From contig BFEA01000010.1 of the NCBI GenBank assembly GCA_003427395.1, positions 7,430,653 to 7,450,802 on the forward strand: a DNA stretch of 20,150 nt, in the 5' to 3' direction. The translations under genes and the position numbers were made by a program. A model generated the notes under the pieces. The model did no database searches. It had not been told where the DNA came from and saw nothing but the letters and a program-made list of their open reading frames with translations. Positions 8,214-18,042 of this stretch are shown in pieces (the first letter of the stretch is position 1; the number at the start of each line of letters is the position of its first letter). Source of the DNA: Chara braunii. Lineage: Eukaryota > Streptophyta > Charophyceae > Charales > Characeae.

Positions 8214-8225
8214 TGATATCAGAGC
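8214..8225 (+). promoter_or_regulatory. Second primer-binding site (duplicated copy)
   Basis: TGATATCAGAGC sits 393 bases after the first site, again two bases after a copy of the LTR terminus. It matches the same tRNA complement at 11 of 12 positions, with a different mismatch base from copy one. Confidence 0.8.
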
Positions 8226-8412
8226 AAATGGATCTGAGCAGTGATATTGAGATGAGTGGGAGTAACCATTATCACTTGGAAGATCTTTGGAGGCGAATTT
8301 CAAGGCGAATTGCCATCTTCAGGGTGGCGACAGTAGGGTGATGGACCTGATGGTGGCGAGTATGTGTAGGTGGTGTATACACAGGGTTTGACACTGGTTA
8401 GTCCTCCAGAGG

Positions 8413-9765
8413 TCTGGAAGACTCTTAAGGGGCTAAAAATAGCGTGGCGATTCATCCTCTTCAGGCAATTGGGCATTCAGTCCATTTTTGAGGGTGTGGC
8501 GAGAAGAATTGACAGAAACAGGCCAATTACCCTCCAGGGCTGAGCAGGTTTTGACAGCGCAGTACTGGGGTTTCATTTCCCAACCCCCAGACGCCCAAAT
8601 TCAGTGAATCTGGCAAGTGGAGGTGAAGCGCTACAGTGTGAAGAGCAGGATAACCAAGTTTGAGAAGATTCTGTATGAATCTGGCAAGTGGAGGTGAAGC
8701 GTTACAATGTGAAGAGCAGGATAACCAAGTTTGGGAAGATTCTGTACGTGGGAACACTAGAGACTGTCAGTTGAAGAAAGTGTCGAGATCAGGCTGAGAG
8801 ATGTCGGCCATAGCCGGTTCTCCATCTTCCTTTGTAGAGATGAAATGAAGTAAGTGTGTTCCATCATCTACTCAGTGAGGCGATTCTGTATCTATTTTTA
8901 GAAAGTCGAAATCTAGTCTGTCTATCAGTTTACTGTTGAATTTTGAAAATTCTACTACCTAACAGCCATAGCTAGTTTCTCCTACCTATCTTCTTCTGTT
9001 TCTACTAACTATGTTTGACCCCTCTTCTGACTCAAACTTCATCTTTGATTGCTATACAGTATTGTGATCCATCCCATACAGTAATTGGTTGAATTCTCTG
9101 TCGAATTGTCAGTGAAAGTCAAATTGCAAATTTTGGGCATCCATATCTAGAGATAGGATAGACTAGGGTTAGTCATATCTCCCCTTATGTCCGTCAGAAT
9201 TCGAATCTGATTGGTTCCTTGAAATCGCAATTCAGTCTTCTGTATCTGTGTGAAATCGCAAGTTCAGTTTTGAAGTTTTGGGTGCAGTACAGTGAAAATT
9301 GTGGAATCGCCATACCTAGGGCATGACTTCCAAGGTGAAACAGTGTGGAAGGAGTTTAGGGTAGTCTAAAAATAGATTTACAGTATATCGTAATCCCTTG
9401 GGTACCCTATTCTCTTTGTTTCTGGGCAAATATCACTCTGTCTTATCACTAATCTCTACTAATTAGTCCTAGATTGCACTCTGTCAGTTATCTAAAGCAG
9501 AGTTTGGAGAATTGCATCTGATTGTGGAGTCAGGACAATGAATGAAAAATCGTGAAATGATTTTTGATGGGTTTGCCCTAAACCGAGTCTGACCCTCAAG
9601 CAGTCTGCTGAGACTAAATATTCGCTTACTCATCTGACCACAATTCCACTTTCAGTCAGGTGATAGACGACTAGGACACTCCTGAAGGGAAGCTTAGTTG
9701 TTGTTGACCTCCACTTCTGACTTTTTCCATTTGTCTGTTGTTGTTGGGTACTAACCTTAGGCATC
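8413..9765 (+). other. Long untranslated leader of element 2
   Basis: No open frame of note lies between the duplicated primer region and the gag ATG at 9766. With the duplication, the leader totals about 1.9 kb. It holds a 71-bp tandem repeat. A spliced leader or a decayed extra gene is possible, but I see no evidence for either. Confidence 0.6.
8605..8746 (+). repeat. 71-bp tandem duplication in the leader
   Basis: Units 8605-8675 and 8676-8746 differ at only a few bases, all transitions by eye. The unit starts with TGAATCTGGCAAGTGG. Confidence 0.93.
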
Positions 9766-11415
9766 ATGCCTGAGAAAGGGGAATCGTCACAACCCCCTCT
9801 CTCAAAACTGGATCAGGCGCTGCAGCAAGCTCAGAAACAGTTTGAGGCTAAGGCTGTTGTGCTGAAAAAGTTACAGGAAGAGAAGGAGCTGAACGAGCAG
9901 GCAGCTGCAGATGAAACCAGGAGAAAGGAGCTCCTGGAGGAACTGGGAAAGATTCAGGAGAGTGGTACCACCAGTGGGTACAATAAGACTGGTGCAGAGA
10001 TGATTGTCCTTCAGGACAAACTAAACAAATCTTATTTTACCAACTGGGATGACCGCATATCGTCCTTGGAAATCCATCAGTCTGCCATAGAGTGCAAGCT
10101 TGATGCTCTGGGTTCCAATTGATCGTATCCTTACGAGACTCTCTCTCTCCTGAACCTTCCCCCAAGAGACCTACTCCTGTCATCATCCCAAAACCACAAC
10201 AACAACCCAAATCTCCATCCCCACGTTCCAGTCCCCCACATGCCCGATCTCCCTTTGTTCCATCACTAGGCGATGTGCAGCAGCCCAAGATGACACCTCC
10301 ACCCATGTACTCAGGTGAGGATCCTAAGGTGATTGTGACAGATTGGACTGCAGCACAGAGAACCTACCTGAGTGGGTTCGTTTGTGATGAACGAGTGAAG
10401 ATCAGCATTGTGCTTGGCCGGTTGGAGAAGGCTGCACTGAAATGGGACACATCTACCTCCCTCAGCCAACACATGCAAATGGTAGAGTGGGCCTGCAACC
10501 TGGGATTGGAAGGATTTTTGAGGGCCCTGGAGGACAGATTCGAGGACAAGGAACATGCTAGAAAGGCCGCTGACAAGTTGATGCAAATCGGTCAGCGAAA
10601 GTGGGAAGGCTCTCTGTCCAAGTTGTACAACACATTTGAGACTCTGACCTCCACCCCTGGGCTAGAGATGACTGAGGAAGACCAACTCATTCATTTCACC
10701 AGGGCGCCTCCGTCAGACTACTGAGTGGCCTTGTTCACCAAAGAGTACAAGGATTGGAGATCCTTTGGTCGGGCAGCACTGGACCAGGAGGCTAGACTTC
10801 GGGTCCAGGGCCTTTCCGCAGGAACTTCAGGAAGGAAGGGACCCTCCTTCAGGGGCAGGAAGAAGAAGAGTGCCCTTTGGCGACAACTGCCAGTTCAGAT
10901 GATGAGTCAACTTCTCAGAGTGGGAGCCCCCCTGCTAAGACTGCCTCTCCATCAGTTGTTGAGCCAGCTGTTCAGACCCTGGCTGACGCTTTTGCAGCCT
11001 TCATCAAAGGCAAAGGACCTGCAAAAGCCTCTTCCAGTAGCAGCAAGGGACAAGGTGGGAAACGTTCCTCCTCCCCTGCAAACAAGGGAAGCCTACCAGG
11101 AAACATTTCATGGCCAGCTGACCCCCTGGATGCTTCCGCCCTTCCCTGGCATGCACTCAGGATCGAGGAAGGGGTATGGAGGAAAAGGAAGGATCAGGGA
11201 GTTTGTCTAAGATATGTCGGGGACCACTTTCTCAAGGATTGTCCCCATATGCCACGTAGGGGCTCAGGCACAGGCTCGGGGCAAAAAACTAGAGCAGCGA
11301 TTGGTGGAGTCATGGTGGGTCATCTTCTGATGAGGAAGATGCTGCACCATCGCTGAGCTCTAGTTCTTGTGTAGGAGTTGCAAGTTCAGGGTCATTCCTC
11401 TATGAAGACTCTAAG
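9766..11415 (+). pseudogene. gag: Gag of element 2, broken
   Basis: The ATG at 9766 begins a Lys/Glu/Gln-rich coiled-coil stretch of about 100 residues. After a frame break near 10110-10122 comes a Pro/Ser-rich linker (PKRPTPVIIPKPQQQPKSP). A capsid-like helical region follows (MYSGEDPKVIVTDW, FLRALEDRFEDKEHARKAADKL), as in plant gypsy Gags. A TGA interrupts at 10722-10724. A break near 10865-10880 leads to an acidic/Ser-rich part and a zinc knuckle that is damaged: CLRYVGDHFLKDC has Tyr for the second Cys and one residue too few before His. Another break next to a run of six A (about 11284-11289) moves to an acidic tail running into the protease. Non-functional. Confidence 0.82.
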
Positions 11416-11856
11416 TTGGATGAGACGTGGGAGGAGGATGAACTGCATCTTATTGCTGATCTTTTGCTGAGACTTCAGGAGAAGAAAAAGCACAGGACAG
11501 ATCTCATCCTACTTCGACCCTCTATCCTAGGAGGCAGAATCAAAGGGTTGTTAGACAGTAGAGCAACTCACAGCTTCATCTCTCCCAAGACAGTCAGCAG
11601 GCTGCATCTGGATGGGAGATTGGTGAAATTGCAGCAGCCGATTGAAGTCCGCATACGGGACTCGTCCACAGTCCGGATCACAACTACGGTGAAAGGTCTG
11701 CCTGTGACCTTTGATCAGCAGGGAGAAATCAGGCAATGCCTGAATTTCTCTGTGTTCCCAAACTTACCCTTTGATCTTGTCTTCTCTTTGAAGTGGCTAG
11801 AAGCCACCAACCCCAGGGTTGACTGGCGTATCCCTAGGGTTGAGCTGCCTGATTGA
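11416..11856 (+). pseudogene. pol: Aspartic protease domain of element 2, active-site Gly replaced
   Basis: The stretch carries the retropepsin fold cues: GLLDSRATHSFIS at the active site, then the flap-like part (VKLQQPIEV), and FDLVFSLKWLEATNPRVDWR, the typical end before the RT linker. The triad that should be DSG reads DSR (Asp 11554-11556, Arg 11560-11562). GGA to AGA is one G-to-A change. A retropepsin cannot be expected to work with Arg there. A TGA closes the frame at 11854-11856, but coding-like sequence continues in the same frame. Confidence 0.85.
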
Positions 11857-12894
11857 CGAGGGGAATATCGGCCATGCATGCTAGCCGATGAGTACCACCC
11901 GACCAGCAACTGTTTTTGCATGCGTGCACATAAGTTTTTCCAACTGTTACGCCAGACTAACCATGATCGTCTGTTTGTGGCTCTTGTCAAACAGACGGAT
12001 GTGGAGCTTCCTCCTTGTCCTTCTCAGGTACAGTAGGTGGTGGACCAATTCGCAGATCTTATGGAGGAGCCTACTGGACTTGTCAACAACCAGACCCAAC
12101 ATAAGATCGAGCTATTGCCTGGATCAGTCCCGCCTAAGGGCCGAGTCTACAGGATGTCCCTTGCTGAGTTGCAGAAGCTCAGGAAGCAATTGGAGACCCT
12201 CACCAACAAAGGCTGAATCCGTCCCAATGTCTCTGAATTCGGTGCCCCTGTCCTCTTTGTTCCAAAGGGGAATGGCGAGTTCAGGATGTGTGTGGACTAT
12301 AAAGGGCTCAACAAGATCACTAGGAAGTCTACAAAGCCTCTTCCTCGGATCGATGATCTGTTGGATATGGTACAGGGCTGCACAATATTCAGTAAGATCG
12401 ACCTCAAATCTGGCTATCACCAGATTGAGATGGCAGAAGGTGATGTCCACAAGACAACCTTTAAAACCAGGTATGATACTTGTGAGTATCCGGCGATGCC
12501 ATTCGGTCTTTGCAATGCCCTTGGTACATTCCAAACAGAGATGCATCGCATACTTAGGCCTTACCTGGACAAGTTTGTAGTTGTATACCTAGATGATATC
12601 CTGGTATTCAGTCGGACTGCCTAGGAGCATACGACACATTTGGCTCTTGTCCTCCAAGCTCTGCATGACAACAAGTATAAGATCAACAGAGAAAAATCCT
12701 TCTTTGGAGTGACTTATGTGACTTACGTGGGTCATGTTATCTCTGGAGAGGGGTTAGCTCCTGAGGCAACGAAAGTTGCAGCAGTTCGGGACTGGCCACA
12801 ACCGTTGAACATTTGTGATGTTCGATCTTTTATGAGGCTTGCATCGTTTATAGGAAATTTGTTAAGAACTTTTCTTCTCTTGCTGCACCTCTGA
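11857..12894 (+). pseudogene. pol: Reverse transcriptase domain of element 2, with stops
   Basis: Still in the protease frame, a linker with a TAG at 12034-12036 leads to RVYRMSLAELQKL and the RT. A TGA at 12214-12216 replaces the expected Trp of the KGWIRPS-type motif. The fingers and palm follow: GAPVLFVPK, MCVDYKGLNK, FSKIDLKSGYHQIEM, MPFGLCNALGTFQ and the catalytic YLDDILVFS (YLDD at 12586-12597). A TAG at 12622-12624 interrupts before the thumb (NREKSFFGVTYVTYVGHVIS). A single-base frame break near 12845-12852 ends this frame in the connection region. The domain is full length and recognisable throughout. Confidence 0.9.
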
Positions 12895-13471
12895 CTGACC
12901 TTACAAAGCAAGACACTTCCTTTCTTTGGACATCTGAATGTCAGCAGGCTTTCACATGTCTCAAGGAGATCTTGATTCGTGCTCCTGTTCTGAAGCTTCT
13001 AGATCCTACGTTACCTTTTGTGCTAACTACTGATGCTAGCAACTATGGTGTAGGAGCTGTACTTCAGCATGATAGTGGGAATGGTCTGCAACCAATTGAG
13101 TACATGAGTAAAAAGATCAAATCAAAGAAGTTGCAGGATTCTACTTGTGAAAATGAGCTATATGCCATTGTGTCAGTGCTCAAGCATTTGAAGCACTTCC
13201 TGTTGGGAAGACACTTCAAGATCTTTTCAGATCACTCCACCCTACAGTGGATGAAGTCCCAGGGAGAGTTGAATGACAAGCTTGCCCGCTTCATTCAGTT
13301 CATTGTCATGTTTGACTTTGAACTGAAACACGAGAAGGGCTACTATAATCGAGTAGCAGATGCCCTCTCACGTAGACCTGATGCACTTTTCTTAATCTCC
13401 TTTACTCATTCGTTTGGTGAAAAATGCGTCAGACCATTCGTTGCTTGTTGCCACATGATCCGATTTTCAGA
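12895..13471 (+). pseudogene. pol: RNase H domain of element 2
   Basis: After the break near 12850, a new frame runs LTKQDTSFLWTSECQQAF, then the RNase H. The first Asp is in TTDASNYGVGAVLQ, the Glu in ENELYAIVSVLKHLKHFL and the next Asp in FSDHSTLQWM. NRVADALSRRPD marks its end near 13380, as in element 1. The catalytic residues are intact. Another -1 break lies between about 13390 and 13470; a run GTGAAAAATG there is a likely place. The part that follows leads to the integrase linker. Confidence 0.88.
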
Positions 13472-13547
13472 CCCATTGTAAGGAACCGGCAGGCCGATCC
13501 TACCTCTGAACCTGGTTATATCCTGGTTTCAGATCTGTTGTACACAT

Positions 13548-13609
13548 ACAACAGAGGTGAGGAACGTCCGTGCATCCCACAACAGAGGTGAGGAACGTAT
13601 GTGCATCCC
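13548..13609 (+). repeat. 31-bp tandem duplication before the integrase
   Basis: Bases 13548-13578 recur at 13579-13609 with two differences. The extra 31 bases shift the frame by +1, which offsets the -1 break just upstream. Confidence 0.92.
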
Positions 13610-14947
13610 TTTTGATCGCAAGCTCAGAACCCTCTTTATGTCTGAGTGTCATGATGCTCGTGGTCACTTTGGGGCCCTTAAATCGTATGCAGCCCTGTCG
13701 CAACGCTTCTTCTGGAAGAAGATGAGGAGTAACATGTTGCACTACGTGGAAACCTGTAAGTTATGCCAAAGAAATAAGGTCGTACGTAAGCCTCCCCTTG
13801 GCCTACTCCATCCACTTCCCATCCCTGAGGCACCTGCACAATCTGTATCTATCGTTTTCACAGATTTGGGCAGAACCACGCCACGTGGTATGCGTTAGGT
13901 TATGGTATGCGTGGAACGGTTCTCCAAATACGCGGAGTTTATCCCCTTACCAATTGAGGCCTGTGTTCCAGCCGTACAGGCGACTTTCGATGACAGGTGG
14001 GTTACACATCATGGACCACCCACCTCGATAGTCAGTGACCGAGATCCCAAATTTTGCATCAATGAATGGCAATCCTACTGCAGGGGTTACCTTCATTCTC
14101 GTCTGCATATGACATCTGGTCGTCATCCTGAGGCCAATGGTCAAGCTGAAGTGATGAACCAGATTTTGTTTCAGCTCCTGCATCCTGTGATCAGCCCAGA
14201 TCAACAGGACTGGGATCTGCGTTTGGGTCATGCACAACTTGTGTACAACACCTCTGTACACTTGTCGACTGGTTTCACAACCTACAGACTACATTGGGGT
14301 CGTGAACCACGTCAGCCTCTCGATGATATCATCGATAAGGCGACTCCTACCCTGACACCTGGAACTGCAGAGTTCACTAGGAGGTACCGTATTGACACCG
14401 AGCGTGCCCGTGCCAACCTGTTGAAGGCTTAGAAGGCCATGATTCAGCAGGCTAATAGGCATCAACGCCCCTCGACTATTTGTACCGGTGACGGGGGTGG
14501 GTGCTCAGTTCTGAGCTGTCGAGAGAGGAAGATTTTTCGCCTAAGCTGCTGCCGCGCTATATGGGCCCATGGCAGGTTTTAGATGTCGTAAGGGCCGACC
14601 TGTTTGGACCGTCATATGTTGTAGACGTCCCACTGCATCTACAGACCTATCCGGTCTTCCATGCGTCTAAGCTGTTACCATTTATCTCAGTTGACGCATT
14701 CCCTGACCGGCCCCCTCAATCCGGACCACCAACCCCTGGTCGGGGATATAAGGTGGAAAAGATCGAGGATGAGATGGGAACTGGACCAGACATCGAGTAC
14801 TTGGTAAAGTTCCTGTACCAGCCTCACACTGAGGATCGCTGGTTTCCACGCAGGGAACTTCTCAGGTCTGCGAAATCTGTTGTCCTCAGGTATGAAGCGG
14901 CTAAGAAAGGTCAAGGCCTTCGTCGCTCGCATCGCCTGCACCCGTAG
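13580..14947 (+). pseudogene. pol: Integrase with GPW motif and chromodomain (element 2), broken
   Basis: The zinc-binding part is ECHDARGHFG and CKLCQRNK. The core starts near FTDLGRTT. A TAG at 13896-13898 lies just before VMVCVERFSKYAEF. IVSDRDPKF (Asp 14037-14039) and NGQAEVMNQ (Glu 14148-14150) complete the DDE triad, with 36 residues between them, one more than the canonical 35. A TAG at 14430-14432 and a frame break in the G-rich run near 14490-14499 follow. The last frame has LLPRYMGPW (GPY/F-type) and a chromodomain, YKVEKIEDEMGTGPDIEYLV with WFPRRELL downstream (about 14745-14865). The core of this chromodomain is better preserved than in element 1. Confidence 0.88.
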
Positions 14948-14965
14948 CTCGGAGGTCCTCGCTCC

Positions 14966-14974
14966 GGGGGAAGG
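14966..14974 (+). promoter_or_regulatory. Possible polypurine tract of element 2
   Basis: GGGGGAAGG is the only purine run near the 3' LTR, but six bases (TAAGTC) separate it from the LTR start at 14981. A polypurine tract normally abuts the LTR, so this one may be degraded. Confidence 0.45.
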
Positions 14975-14980
14975 TAAGTC

Positions 14981-16119
14981 TGCAATGACTTGCTGATCCT
15001 GCTGCCGGTGCCCCGTCGATTCAAGGCTGTAACATAAGTAGGACAGATTCGTAATTTTGTTTGGCTGAGGGCTAACCGAGATATCTGACTGGGAGGAAAA
15101 TCCGTGAGGGACATATCTGCAAATTTGGGCAAATTTGAGGCCCGCACTAACCCGAATTTCCTACAGCTACCCTAACTGTGAATAGTAGGCCCGGGCTACC
15201 ACTAGGATGGATGGGCCCTAAGGCCTACGCCGTTAGACGGTCCTATAGCCTATAGCCGGGTAGGGAGAGGCCCGAGAGGCCGAAACTGAAATGGTACCGG
15301 TCGGTCCAGTCAGTCTGGTCTAGGTTAAGAGTAGAGCTATTAATAGATTGTGGAAGACTGTTCGAGGCTTTTGGCAGTTGGGTCGTTTCTCGTGGTTGTT
15401 GTTGCAGGCGAGAGACTGTTCACTGCTACTACGCGTGGGAGCACGTGAGAGACGTCGACCATAGCCTTACCCTTGGAGAGGTAGCCATAGCTGGGGCTCC
15501 TCTATCCTCCTGCAGCACGTTGGGGCTGTCAGGAGATCAGGGCTATCTGGAGGAGGTCTGGAAGCTTCGAAGTGGTGGGCTGCAGCCATAGCTGCAGCGC
15601 TAGTTCTCAGAGGTCGTCTTCTTCATCAGGAAGGGTGGCACAGCTGTTGATCTTCATCTAGAACGTCGCCTGACGCTCCATCTTCATCAGACACTGTGGC
15701 ACTGGTCTTCTTCTTCATTTGTTGGGTGGCACACTCTGAGTGGCGATTGATGTTTCTGGGCTCTGGGAAGTAGTGGCGACTAACCCAGTAGAGGGAAGGA
15801 TAGCGCTGCTCTGTGCCATACTGATCTGAGACGATTACTGATGTGACGAAACTCTGATATTTGGTAATTTGCTATTTCAGTGTTCATTGTATCTCTGGAT
15901 GTGATCTACTCGGTGGTTCTTTTGTGATTGGTTGTGAGGAGACTCTGAGGGGCAATCACACTGTCAGTGTGATAATCATGTTGCATGGACAACTCTTCTG
16001 CTGCGCATATTGCTTCTGTGTAATGTGATCTCCCTCTGTCCTGTGTGTGTATGGGTGTACATGGGAGAATCTGTGTGTGAGAGTTGGCAAATCGCTGACA
16101 AACAACCAAGTTCATAACA
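14981..16119 (+). mobile_element. 3' LTR of element 2 (1139 bp)
   Basis: It runs from TGCAATGACTTG to AAGTTCATAACA and aligns with the 5' LTR over its whole length. It carries two blocks the 5' LTR lacks (about 15048-15101 and about 15303-15400) and lacks three short pieces found there. Several substitutions are also visible by eye. It appears to be the more complete LTR. Confidence 0.9.
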
Positions 16120-16162
16120 CGTGTATGTGTCTGTGTGACCTTCACTTCTGTGTTCAAACTCC

Positions 16163-17035
16163 ATGCTTACCACTGCGGCCTTTTGTTCCATTGCAAATGG
16201 CTTACGGACATCAGAGGCAGAGTCAACATGCATGGTTCTATCCAAAGAGAACATGGAGCTTCGAAAGAAGGTTGAATGGATGAGTTCCATCCTGCCAACA
16301 ACCGAACCGGCAAAGCCAAAAGCGTTTGAGAGATCGGCAACTGCAAGAAGGGAGAGCCAGCACACAGCACAGGATGCAGAATCAACCTGTCATAGTCAAG
16401 GTCCCTTCTCAGTTTTCAGTTCTGGTCAAGGCGCTGCATCACGCTTCCTGTCTTCGCTTTCGGAGTTGGTGTTCAGCCTTATCTCCACTGGGGAGGCAGC
16501 ATGGCTTCTCTGCTCAGCAAAATACTGGCTTTGGGACAGTTTGTCGGCATCATGGGAGCTTCTGTCGAGACTGTGTCTGGGTGAAGAATCGCAATCGACT
16601 GCATCCAGACAGGATAGTTTGCTGGTTTGGCCAGCAGTTGAGGATCTGCACAAGCAAACAGACCCCAAAGTCACCTCCGCAGATATGAATCGCGGCAACT
16701 TGAACCCATCTGAATCCATTTCATGGGAAATGGGGTCAAGGTGGGAGGAGATGGTTGAAAGGGTGAAAGATTGTGAGAGAGGAACTTATGGTTCTGCAGA
16801 CCCAGGTACAATGGGCTACCTCAGGGATCAATCGTTCCACAGAGACTCAGGTATGGACCACCCCATGGACCAATCATTCCATACAGACTTCGGTATTGGC
16901 AGACATGAGGATCATGCTCCAAAAAGACAAGAGAGAGTAGGGGTTAATGGTAGTGATACCAGTGACGTAGATGAACCCTGGGAAATTGTTCTGATGATTC
17001 ATGATGTCTTCATTGTGCACGATGCCCTGGCTTGA
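16163..17035 (+). CDS. Hypothetical ORF of 290 codons, no family recognised
   Basis: This is the longest frame outside the retrotransposon genes. The N-terminal part has a short helical, charged stretch (MVLSKENMELRKKVEWM). The middle (about residues 85-135) is rich in Leu, Ser and Trp and could include one hydrophobic helix. The C-terminal part is acidic and polar, with two spaced DQSFHxDxG motifs (about residues 215-240), and ends in DVDEPWEIVLMIHDVF. It begins 44 bases after the 3' LTR, so element 2 may have landed just upstream of or inside a host gene, of which this would be an exon. No splice sites, promoter or start context confirm it, and a chance frame remains possible. Confidence 0.35.
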   Translation: MLTTAAFCSIANGLRTSEAESTCMVLSKENMELRKKVEWMSSILPTTEPAKPKAFERSATARRESQHTAQDAESTCHSQGPFSVFSSGQGAASRFLSSLSELVFSLISTGEAAWLLCSAKYWLWDSLSASWELLSRLCLGEESQSTASRQDSLLVWPAVEDLHKQTDPKVTSADMNRGNLNPSESISWEMGSRWEEMVERVKDCERGTYGSADPGTMGYLRDQSFHRDSGMDHPMDQSFHTDFGIGRHEDHAPKRQERVGVNGSDTSDVDEPWEIVLMIHDVFIVHDALA

Positions 17036-17871
17036 TACGGAGTGTCCCATTGTTTCAGTTGTAAAAAAATGCCAGTAGTTGGAATGAAGGTAACGGCTAT
17101 ACCTCGAGTGGGAGGGAGGGAAATTTTCTAAGGAGGTTTCCTGGGCGAAGGTAGATCTGACCAGGACAGCCGGCTGCTGAACAGAAATCAGTCAGAGGGG
17201 ATGGGGTCCTGGCTGCCTAGTACGTATGTACAGCTAGCTCGCTGGTAGGCCTGCTTTGGAGCAGGAGTGGGACATGCAGAGCGAAGCAGCAGCACAGTAT
17301 CAACGACTGTCAGTAGTTACTCTGTGGGATGTGGTCATGAGTATGCAAACGGATACGCCGATGATAGTTATGGATACCACTGCATCAGTGTCGTCCTCTC
17401 CATTACACTTGAGTATATGTCTGGACTTGAAGCGCTTTTTTGTGCGCAGCCGATGACATTACCACTCGGCCAGACATGCTGTGTGGCATTTGTGTCCGCG
17501 TTTGTCACTGTGTTCTTCTGCTTTTTACCCTCAGATGATCGCCCATAGTTGACACTGTTCTGGCTTTGCGTCCACTTCGGGCCATGCTGTCCTGATTTGT
17601 GTGATGCATGCCGTCTGGCATGTTTATCTTGCTTTCACCTTATCTGGTTTTCTTCTTTTGTCTCATCTCAGGTCATCGTTGCATTTTTTTTTGCCGTGTG
17701 GCACTTGGAAAAGGCATTCTTCCTCACGCGTGTCAAGAGATCGGTGTTTTGGTGTATGAGAGATGTGGATGCATCCCAGTAGTGACCGATAGGGTACTGA
17801 GGTAGTCTTGAGGCCATTCCGCTGAAGTGTCAGCAGTTCATCCCACCCTGGCTGCGCCGAACATTCCTTCA
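17036..17871. other. Flanking DNA with weak exon/intron-like signals
   Basis: T-rich stretches ending in CAG (for example near 17525-17535 and 17650-17671) look like 3' splice sites. A short frame near 17300-17390 is rich in Tyr and Gly (GYADDSYGYH). These hints would suit a host gene with introns, but no product can be named and no exon boundary can be fixed. Confidence 0.3.
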
Positions 17872-17971
17872 AGTTCGGCACTTCAGGCCTATATGGAGTT
17901 CGGCACTTCAGGCCTACATGGAGTCCGGCACTTCAGGCCTATATGGAGTTCAGCACTTCTGGCCTCCGTTG
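17872..17971 (+). repeat. 25-bp minisatellite, four copies
   Basis: Units start at 17872, 17897, 17922 and 17947. The consensus begins AGTTCGGCACTTCAGGCC. The first three are nearly identical and the fourth is diverged. The open frame across it reflects the repeat, not a protein. Confidence 0.93.
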
Positions 17972-18042
17972 AGATGGGGACGGCAAAAGATGGTGCTCCA
18001 CTTCAAACCTGACTGGAGCATAGATCTCCACCGACTGGAATG

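Larger units (their letters stand above)
7622..8412 (+). repeat. 393-bp tandem duplication covering LTR end, primer site and leader
   Basis: About 395 bases from 7622 recur at 8015-8412 with scattered substitutions and one extra base. Each unit holds the last roughly 197 bases of the LTR, the primer-binding site and about 195 bases of leader. Confidence 0.93.
6780..16119 (+). mobile_element. Ty3/gypsy chromovirus element 2, full length but decayed
   Basis: Two related direct LTRs bound a region with primer-binding site, long leader, gag, protease, RT, RNase H, integrase, GPW motif and chromodomain. I followed seven in-frame stops and six net -1 frame breaks through gag and pol, so it cannot make its own proteins. 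The LTRs differ by several indels, and the flanks GCATG (left) and CGTGT (right) are not a target-site duplication. Recombination between two elements or old age would explain this. It is a different family from element 1: the LTR sequence, length and Gag all differ. Confidence 0.92.

Noticed and set aside
6773-16127. GTGCATG / GTGTATG as a target-site duplication of element 2
   Set aside because: It is one base out of register on the right, has a mismatch and is longer than the usual 5 bp; more likely chance.
17872-17971. CRISPR-like array
   Set aside because: The units are directly adjacent with no spacers, and the context is a eukaryotic genome.
17827-18012. Small ORF over the 25-bp repeats
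   Set aside because: The frame stays open because of the repeat sequence; there is no start context or family.
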